Assembly (NCBI GenBank): GCA_903864485.1
Contig: CAIPGD010000122.1
Coordinates: forward strand, 1 to 38,035
Source: an uncultured bacterium
GTDB lineage: Bacteria; Pseudomonadota; Gammaproteobacteria; Burkholderiales; Burkholderiaceae_E
Direction of reading: 5' to 3'
DNA length: 38,035 bases
Part shown: one piece after another, positions 32,777 to 38,035 of the stretch
Position numbering within the stretch: the stretch's first letter is position 1
Layout: every line of letters begins with the position of its first letter
Notes under the pieces: generated by a model
The model's input: the letters and a program-made list of their open reading frames with translations, nothing else
Told to the model about the DNA's origin: nothing
The model's database searches: none
Position numbers and translations under genes: made by a program

Positions 32777-32879
32777 CGCAGACCTCTCGGACCTTGTTGT
32801 TCGGGCCTAGTGTTACATAGGCAGAGCGTTTGGGCCATCCTAGGCGAAGATGGCCCAATTCAGCCACCTCGCGGACGTG

Positions 32880-33485
32880 TCAGTTTTTGTCCTGCTTCTT
32901 TGTCAATTCGCGCCAGATTGGCGTAATCCTGCGCCGGATAGAGCGTTCATCGGGCACCTCGTTCCCGTCTGAATGTTCCACGAACCATTCCTGCATGTCG
33001 CCGACGAGTTCCCCCTGCGAGGCTGGCAGGCCCTGTTCGTGGATGCGAAGGGCCAGGGCCTGCAACATACCCTCCCAGTCATAGGGTGAGACCGATCCTG
33101 TGCTGGCGCTCACTCGTCGAAAGAGCTCGTTCTTTTCCTCGAAGCGGTGAACTTGAAGGCCAGAAATCAGCAGGTCGGCCACCGACACCTCTACGCCTGC
33201 GACTGGATCGGTGATGAGCTGCCAGTCCGCTTCGTTCTTGGTGCGAACCCTGCGCAGCCAGGCTGTTTGTGGCCCAGTTCCGCAACGTCGGAACATCGGT
33301 AGGATGTCGAAGGTGGAAATAATCACTGCGCCGGCGACAATCTTCTCACCGCACATCGCGGGCGGGATCCCCGTCAAAATGTCGAAATGTCCGGCCGCGG
33401 ACCAACCGGCGACATCCGCGATCGTATAGCCCCAACGGGCAGCAACTTCATGGACGGCGTAGAACTCTCGTTTTGGTAGCTTCAT
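32880..33485 (-). CDS. hypothetical protein with HTH-like N-terminus
   Basis: A 201-residue protein. The first 35 residues (YAVHEVAARWGYTIADVAGW then AAGHFDI) look like a MerR/excisionase-type helix-turn-helix that reads DNA. The C-terminal segment VPDERSIRRRITPIWREL resembles ends seen in hypothetical proteins of alphaproteobacterial integrative elements. AGGAG precedes the start. Function unknown; a regulator of the adjacent cargo is possible. It is separated by about 100 bases from the unknown gene downstream on the same strand. Confidence 0.65.
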   Translation of the reverse strand: MKLPKREFYAVHEVAARWGYTIADVAGWSAAGHFDILTGIPPAMCGEKIVAGAVIISTFDILPMFRRCGTGPQTAWLRRVRTKNEADWQLITDPVAGVEVSVADLLISGLQVHRFEEKNELFRRVSASTGSVSPYDWEGMLQALALRIHEQGLPASQGELVGDMQEWFVEHSDGNEVPDERSIRRRITPIWRELTKKQDKN

Positions 33486-33955
33486 GCTTGCTCCTGTCTG
33501 GTACAGGGGCCCGTCGCTTCCTCATGCTCGGTGCCCAATCTTCGAAAAAACGCAGGCAATGCCCAGCGCTCCCCCAAAGAGTTGTTCCGAGTCGCCTGCA
33601 TCCCGAGTGTGCATCACCTCAGGCGGCAAGCGGTGGTTTGCAGCCGAGCACGGGCGTTCCCAGACAACGGTAAAGGCATTATCGGTCGAAATTGCAGGAC
33701 TGCGATGTCCGACCCTTGCTGGGGTTTATCAAAGATGCTTCTGGCATCGTCCGGCAAGTAGCTTAGCTGCTCTTGCTTTTGAACGGTCTCATCACGACCG
33801 TCGTGGGACGTCGGGCTGGTAATCAAACAGCGATCTCCGCAATCAGTTACGTAACTTTGTTGGAAATTCGTTTTTGAAATTTAAATTTTCATTTGATGCA
33901 TTGACCGAGCGCTCTGCGCGGGTTACGTTACCTAAAAATCAAGTTAGGTAACCGC
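33486..33955. promoter_or_regulatory. intergenic region with GTTAC palindromes
   Basis: No gene seen between the divergent genes at 33485 and 33956. The right part is strongly AT-rich (33856-33900). It is flanked by a perfect palindrome GTTACGTAAC (33846-33855) and by GGTTACGTTACC (33921-33932). A 9-bp inverted repeat GTTACCTAA/TTAGGTAAC (33927-33935 and 33944-33952) ends three bases before the ATG at 33956 and covers its only Shine-Dalgarno-like AGG. This looks like an operator pair around a promoter plus a hairpin that could mask the ribosome site. Confidence 0.6.
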
Positions 33956-34618
33956 ATGAACATCACAAATTCCGAAAAACAAGCCAGGTTTCGCAAGAAG
34001 GATGCCCTTAAGCGTGGGGCAGAACAGATCTTTCGCGAATGGCAGGGGCACATCAATGGAAGTAGAGTTCCTCCTGAGGAGGTCCTCCAGCTGCTTGAGA
34101 AGGCATGTGACCTGCCCTCAGGCTGGACGGACGAAGACTACCTTCGGGCTGTAAACAGGTTGGAGCAATTCCGGCTCGACCTTCTTACCAACGCGCATGA
34201 TCTGTCGAACGACGTCAACTCTGCCCACTCGACGGATCCTCAATCGGGGCAGGTTCGCTTCAAGCCTGGTATGGTCGAACTGGCAAGGCGTGACGTGGAA
34301 CTGGGACATGAGCTTGCCCGGCACCTCATCTCTGCGATCCAACTTTCAAAGTGCGGCGAGGTCGCAACCACAGCAGCTATCATGGAAGTCGTGCGCCATA
34401 TTGCTCGCGACTTAGTCGTTTCACCGCAGATCCCGAGGTCGCCTGCGACAACAGCATGCTTGGCGGCTCTGCCGCAATATCTTGACCGGCCAGAATGGTT
34501 CGCTGACGAGATGGTGAACATGTTGTGGGACCGCCTTGGCCGAGAACTCTGCGCGCAAATAGGGTCAAAACTTTCCTCGGGGGTAAAGGAGTGGAAACAT
34601 GCAGCGGATTTCTCCTGA
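33956..34618 (+). CDS. hypothetical protein, first gene of HNH cassette
   Basis: A 220-residue protein with a basic N-terminus (SEKQARFRKKDALKRGAEQI) that could touch DNA, a long helical centre, and no recognised domain. It may bind the GTTAC palindromes just upstream and autoregulate, which is inference from position. Its 3' end overlaps the HNH gene by 20 bases, so the two proteins are made together; it may be a partner, specificity factor or control protein for that nuclease. There is no strong Shine-Dalgarno outside the start-proximal hairpin. Confidence 0.65.
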   Translation: MNITNSEKQARFRKKDALKRGAEQIFREWQGHINGSRVPPEEVLQLLEKACDLPSGWTDEDYLRAVNRLEQFRLDLLTNAHDLSNDVNSAHSTDPQSGQVRFKPGMVELARRDVELGHELARHLISAIQLSKCGEVATTAAIMEVVRHIARDLVVSPQIPRSPATTACLAALPQYLDRPEWFADEMVNMLWDRLGRELCAQIGSKLSSGVKEWKHAADFS

Positions 34619-35591
34619 CCAATTTGGGCGACAAGTTCCCTGCAATTATAGGGGGGAGCGCTACGTTATCCGCGACAACGGCGCGGTCTGCCGTAAGCGT
34701 CGACCAAATATGCGGCAACGCCCCCACGATGAGACATGGACGTTCGGAAAGCCCTGCGCGACCTCTGGATACATGAAGGTCTCGACCCATGCGGTTCATC
34801 GCGTTGTCGCCACCGGTTTTCTTGGCGAACCTCCGTCCGAAACGCATGTCGTTGACCACATCGACACCAATCGAAGGAACAATCGCCCGCAAAATTTGCG
34901 CTGGGTTACCCGCATGGAGAACATTCTTCTAAACCCTATTACGTCCCGCCGGATCATTGATGCTTACGGAAGCATCGAGGCGTTCTTGGACAACCCCACT
35001 AAGTCTGAGCGCGGATCCTTGGAGCCAAATTTCGCCTGGATGAAAGCAGTTAGTTCCAAAGAAGCGCAGTCCAGTTTGGATCGGATGCTTGCATGGGCTC
35101 GTCGAGAAGAACTTGGTTCTGCTGAAACCCTAGGCAATTGGGTGCAACGGCGCGGATTTCCCAAGGAAAGACTGCCGCAGGCTTTCCAGGGAGAGCCGCT
35201 GACTAAGCCCTCGCTTACTGTGGGTGCTGCGCAGCGGAAATGGCGAGAGCCCACGGAGTTTCCACTTTGTCCATATCCTGCCGCGCGAGACGGCTTGCAA
35301 GCCTATGCCATGGCAATTTCCATCGGCGGCGTATTCTCCCGCAACCGGTATGGCGACGTGCTGGTGGAAGCCGTGGGTTGGACGCCAGATGGCTCGGGAC
35401 TACTTGTTCTGGGTCTGATGCCACCGAACGCGCAGAAACCTTGGGCGCTGGCCCAAATCACATTGGAGGACGGCATCTTCGTCCATGCCAATTGCGGTAG
35501 CTTTTTCGAGGACGAAGGGGCGCAAAAATACTTCGTGCTCGCTCAGGGGCGTGAGTGGGCAGGGGGCGATACGTTCGACGACTACTGCTGA
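34599..35591 (+). CDS. HNH endonuclease (HNH_3 type) with unknown C-terminus
   Basis: A 330-residue protein. Residues 56-108 carry an HNH_3 domain: HRVVATGFLG with His67, then VVDHIDTNRRNNRPQNLRWV with Asp86-His87, Asp89, Asn94-Asn95 and Asn99, as in phage homing endonucleases. The following 220 residues are not recognised. They contain a linker rich in Ser/Leu and a beta-rich C-terminal part (GDVLVEAVGWTPDGSGLLVLG). AAAGGAG precedes the ATG inside the upstream gene. It could be a homing nuclease or, with its partner gene, a defence cassette. Confidence 0.82.
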   Translation: MQRISPDQFGRQVPCNYRGERYVIRDNGAVCRKRRPNMRQRPHDETWTFGKPCATSGYMKVSTHAVHRVVATGFLGEPPSETHVVDHIDTNRRNNRPQNLRWVTRMENILLNPITSRRIIDAYGSIEAFLDNPTKSERGSLEPNFAWMKAVSSKEAQSSLDRMLAWARREELGSAETLGNWVQRRGFPKERLPQAFQGEPLTKPSLTVGAAQRKWREPTEFPLCPYPAARDGLQAYAMAISIGGVFSRNRYGDVLVEAVGWTPDGSGLLVLGLMPPNAQKPWALAQITLEDGIFVHANCGSFFEDEGAQKYFVLAQGREWAGGDTFDDYC

Positions 35592-35772
35592 AGTTGGCCT
35601 GCTGTTGGGACATGAATCGGATGTGAATGGTAAGGCCGGAATGGGCGGAGAACTGCCTGACGGCGGAGCGGTGGAACCGCGCAGCAGATACAGCGAAACA
35701 GAAAAAGCGGCCATTCGGGCACTGTTGCAGCAAGTCGGCCTTAGGCGTGACTTCCCCTTTCCCCCTTCAGGT

Positions 35773-36178
35773 TCAGGCCACGCGGACGATCTCGGCGGTG
35801 CCGAGCGCGTTGAAGCGGTTCATCAGAGCGACGCGGATGTGGATTTCGGCGGTTTGGTATCCGAAGGACTTGAGGCCCCGCCTCTTTGCCTCGGCGCTAC
35901 TTCGAGCATAGTATCCAGTCCATCGCTTCCAAAACGCCCTGCCATAGTAACGCGTGGCGCGCAGGGTTTCGTCGCGGGCCACGGCCGCTGGGCAAGCCTC
36001 CCCCAAGGTCGGCCATTCTTGCGGATCTGGATGATCGCCGTGCCGCCGGGTGCGATGATGGCGCCGTGGAAGCAGCGGGTTGGCGCCCAGGGCGGCCTTC
36101 ATGTGACGCATGCCAGGTCATCTCCTTGTCCAGCCAGACCAGCAAGGACCCGCGGTTGCGGAGTGCTGCCCTTGCCAT
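35773..36178 (-). pseudogene. decayed IS5-family transposase
   Basis: Pieces of an IS5-family DDE transposase in three frames. The N-terminal piece is RGSLLVWLDKEMTWHASHEG (about 36157-36098). A middle piece, APGGTAIIQIRKNGRPWG, is in another frame. The C-terminal piece, ARDETLRATRYYGRAFWKRW to TAEIHIRVALMNRFNALG, is in a third. The section between N-terminal and middle pieces, which should hold two of the three catalytic acidic residues, is deleted. A shorter deletion follows the SSAEAKRRGLKSFG helix. The element cannot encode an active transposase. It marks past insertion in the cargo region. Confidence 0.8.
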
Positions 36179-36587
36179 CGGGCTCGAACCGGATGGCGCC
36201 GCGATGGCTCGACAGGCAGACCAGCTAGTCGTGCGGTAACGTGCGGGCTTGGGCTTGCTCCTGTAACCCGTCTAAACACATGGATTCACGATGTAGGTCC
36301 TTCACGGCGAGAGTTCTGAAACATTGCCCTGCTGATCATATTTTATGGCACTTTTCAATTTTTTAGTATTTCCTTTGATCGCGGGGCAAGCTGTGTTATT
36401 TTTTTCCGTGTGGTGCTTCGTCTTCGGTTTGGGGGTTGTCGGCAGAAGGGCAAGAGACCGATGGTCAGGCGTCACGAATCCTTGAATCTTGGCAGAAAAC
36501 CGCTTAATCCGCCGTTTATCAGTCGTTAACCCGCCCATGCGTACTATATACCGAGTGAAGCAGCTCTCTCATCGAAAGGAGGATCAG
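36179..36587. other. non-coding stretch, AT-rich in part
   Basis: No gene supported. The part at 36330-36420 is markedly AT-rich with runs of T. The segment just before the next gene contains TTAACC (36526-36531) and TATATA (36545-36550), which could be part of a promoter, but the spacing of 13 bases is too short for a standard pair. Confidence 0.4.
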
Positions 36588-36827
36588 ATGCTTGCAGAGT
36601 TCATCAGATGGTTCAACTTTCTCGCAGAGAAGACGGACAAGCCGCAGTTTCGCTCGCAACGCGAGGCAATCGACTTCGTTCGTCGTGTCACTAATGAGAG
36701 CGGCGGTCCAAACGCAAAGATTTTGAAGATGCGCAAGGATTATGTCACTGTTCTCAAAGAGCAAAAAACCCGCGCCAGCGCCGGAAACCAAGGCGAGCCT
36801 CAACCTATCACGGTTAATAGTCGCTAA
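36588..36827 (+). CDS. small protein overlapping GNAT gene, possible antitoxin
   Basis: A 79-residue protein starting MLAEFIRWFNFLAEKTDKP, followed by QREAIDFVRRVTNES and a basic KILKMRKDYVTVLKEQKTR helix. A strong AAAGGAGG at 36576-36583 sets the start. It overlaps the GNAT gene by 86 bases in another frame. The usual antitoxin of GNAT toxins is a ribbon-helix-helix DUF1778 protein; this sequence does not look like one. It may be a different class of antitoxin or an unrelated coupled gene. Confidence 0.65.
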   Translation: MLAEFIRWFNFLAEKTDKPQFRSQREAIDFVRRVTNESGGPNAKILKMRKDYVTVLKEQKTRASAGNQGEPQPITVNSR

Positions 36828-37329
36828 GTTTGATCCACGCTGGCACGTCTACAATCGCTTTGATTGCGACGCTGTCCCACTGAACAGCTTCATCAGGAAC
36901 AAGGCTGTCAAGGCCGCGGCGCGTCGAGAGTTCGCAGTATATGTGGCAACTCTCGACAACTCGCCAAATGTCATCGCTTACTATGCACTCCAAGTCGGAT
37001 CTGATGCCGTTCCAAACAAGCACCCGATGAAGACCACTTATCTCTCAACCTATGCGGCTTTCCCGACTGTCAGCCTTGCCTACCTGGCTGTGAACCGTGA
37101 TCAAAAACGGCAAGGAATTGGACAGTTTCTTCTGATGCATGCCTTCGAGCGCGTGGCCGAGATCGCCGACAAAGCTGGTCTCTTTGGCGTCAGCTTGCAG
37201 TCATTCAGCAAGGATTCGACCGCGTTCTACATGAGCCTTGACTTCGCAAAGTATGGCGGAACAGATGAACAGCCGAAGCTGATTTATCCGCTTTCTCTGA
37301 TCTACAAGCTCTTTGAATACGACGAGTGA
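36742..37329 (+). CDS. GNAT acetyltransferase, TacT-like toxin family
   Basis: A 195-residue GNAT protein. The pattern FDCDAVPLNSFI (40-51), the strand IAYYALQVGS, then LAYLAVNRDQKRQGIGQFLL (112-131) with the acetyl-CoA loop Q121-x-R-x-G125-x-G127, and FYMSLDF near 170, matches toxins that acetylate charged tRNAs and block translation. The N-terminal 25 residues are extra and overlap the small gene upstream. AAGGAT sits just before the ATG; a later start (for example near 36820) is possible. The role as toxin is inferred from family pattern and the small coupled upstream gene. Confidence 0.8.
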   Translation: MSLFSKSKKPAPAPETKASLNLSRLIVAKFDPRWHVYNRFDCDAVPLNSFIRNKAVKAAARREFAVYVATLDNSPNVIAYYALQVGSDAVPNKHPMKTTYLSTYAAFPTVSLAYLAVNRDQKRQGIGQFLLMHAFERVAEIADKAGLFGVSLQSFSKDSTAFYMSLDFAKYGGTDEQPKLIYPLSLIYKLFEYDE

Positions 37330-37894
37330 GCCGAAAAGCTAGTCAGGACTTCGGTAACGAGGCGGTGCCAGTCAGGCATCTTTCGACAAGCGATGTTGGC
37401 CGCAAGGCTGCGGTTTTGAGCAGATGTTCTTTCTAGCCGCCCTGCCTTCGCGGCAGCCTTCGTCTGATATCTGACCCGGGTGCAGGCTTCGGTCCGTGGC
37501 CAGCGCAGCGGCCGCCAACATGTTTGTCTGCATCAGCGACATTAGACAAAGAGTTGTGCTGTGCCATCCACGAACGGCCGCTTCGGGCAGGCCTCCCCAC
37601 AGCTTTGGTGCGCTCTCGACTGGCGGCTTTGGGCCGCTTAAGGCCCTAGGCATGATCACTTTCACTCGATCCACTCCTACCCGTCTTAGGTAAGCATGAT
37701 TGCGCGATTATGTTTGGTTTTGGCGCCCCGTTTTACATCAACACCACATCAACAGTCGAAAGTGGTTTGAAAACAACGCCCTGTAGTCTAGTGTCCACGA
37801 GTGTTGTCGAACGTCAGAATAGAAATACCGTGAAATCAAAGGGTTGTCTGCTAAATCGTTGATTTCTATAACCTATTGGAATCATTTGGGTTTT
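37330..37894. other. non-coding right flank of the island
   Basis: No gene supported. It holds a GGGCC/GGCCC hairpin near 37631-37646 and two direct copies of ACATCAACA (37735-37743 and 37746-37754, 11 bases apart) in an AT-richer part leading to the tRNA fragment. The direct repeats could be arm-type sites of a recombinase acting at the adjacent attachment site. Confidence 0.45.
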
Positions 37895-37941
37895 GGCTCA
37901 TAACCTGAAGGCCGCAGGTTCAAATCCTGCCCCCGCAACCA
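37895..37941 (+). other. attachment site: 3' half of initiator tRNA-Met (CAT)
   Basis: 47 bases that read as the 3' part of a tRNA. The anticodon loop CTCATAA holds CAT, with a variable region, a T arm GCAGG-TTCAAAT-CCTGC, the acceptor strand CCCCGCA, discriminator A and encoded CCA. The A at position 72 is the unpaired base diagnostic of initiator tRNA. The 5' half is missing: the bases upstream do not form a D arm or the 5' acceptor strand. This is the duplicated 3' end expected at attR when an element integrates into a tRNA gene. The intact gene would lie beyond the left end of the window. Confidence 0.85.
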
Positions 37942-37958
37942 TCGTTACTTGCCTAACA

Positions 37959-37982
37959 CCCGCACCAACCGTGCGGGTTTTT
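37959..37982 (+). terminator. intrinsic terminator after tRNA fragment
   Basis: CCCGCAC (37959-37965) pairs with GTGCGGG (37971-37977) around a 5-base loop and is followed by TTTTT. It sits 17 bases after the tRNA CCA end, the normal place for a tRNA gene terminator. This supports the view that DNA from here on is the original chromosome. Confidence 0.85.
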
Positions 37983-38035
37983 GCATTTGTACCTACCCCA
38001 TTGTCGCAAAACGACAATATGGCGCCCAGCTCCCC

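Noticed and set aside
35485..36228. 247-residue plus-strand frame
   Set aside because: It runs antisense to the IS5-family transposase remnant and overlaps the end of the HNH gene; composition is not protein-like.
36302..36538. 78-residue minus-strand frame in AT-rich DNA
   Set aside because: Lys-rich chance frame with no ribosome site and no similarity to known proteins.
37861..37941. Complete tRNA gene
   Set aside because: Only the part from the anticodon stem to CCA is present; the bases upstream cannot form the D arm or the 5' acceptor strand.

Overview
The window looks like an integrated phage-type element from a GC-rich alphaproteobacterium, most likely of the Rhodobacterales. The evidence is the protein style, the gene overlaps, and a fragment at 37895-37941 that matches the 3' half of an initiator tRNA. 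No rRNA, complete tRNA or CRISPR array is visible. Family assignments are from recognised motifs and gene order; no database search was run.

Layout, left to right. (1) 1-460: a small membrane-protein gene and no recognisable phage gene. (2) 461-10690, minus strand: a lambda-type packaging and head operon read right to left. It runs small terminase, large terminase, gpW-like connector, portal, S49 protease with a nested scaffold, decoration protein, major capsid protein, FII-like, Z-like and U-like genes, then stops. No major tail protein, tape measure, tail fibre, holin or endolysin is in the window. Two plus-strand cargo insertions interrupt the operon: an HNH nuclease gene (954-1892) and a ccdAB toxin-antitoxin pair (7592-8133). 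(3) 10691-14445: a divergent control region, five small plus-strand phage genes, then a small membrane protein and a ParB-like/DNA methyltransferase fusion on the minus strand. (4) 14806-27382, minus strand: a four-gene class 1 DISARM anti-phage system, drmD-drmMI-drmA-drmB, without a recognisable drmC. (5) 27510-30136, minus strand: a tightly coupled early operon (AlpA-like regulator, small gene, VRR-NUC nuclease, HTH replication protein with internal iterons, conserved hypothetical). (6) 30137-30740: a control region with long inverted repeats, then a tyrosine integrase (30741-32000). (7) 32009-37329: accessory cargo, comprising two unknown minus-strand genes, an unknown gene plus HNH nuclease pair behind palindromic operators, a decayed IS5-family transposase, and a GNAT toxin-like gene overlapping a small partner. 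(8) 37895-37982: the tRNA 3' fragment and its terminator, read here as the attR end of the island, with chromosome beyond.

Taken together this is a mobile element that has an integrase, replication genes and a complete capsid/packaging set but no visible tail or lysis genes, and that carries a 12.6-kb DISARM locus between its replication and methyltransferase genes. It may be a truncated prophage, or a capsid-forming phage satellite that would borrow tails from a helper phage. In either case DISARM is cargo of a phage-like element and would protect the host, and the element, from competing phages.
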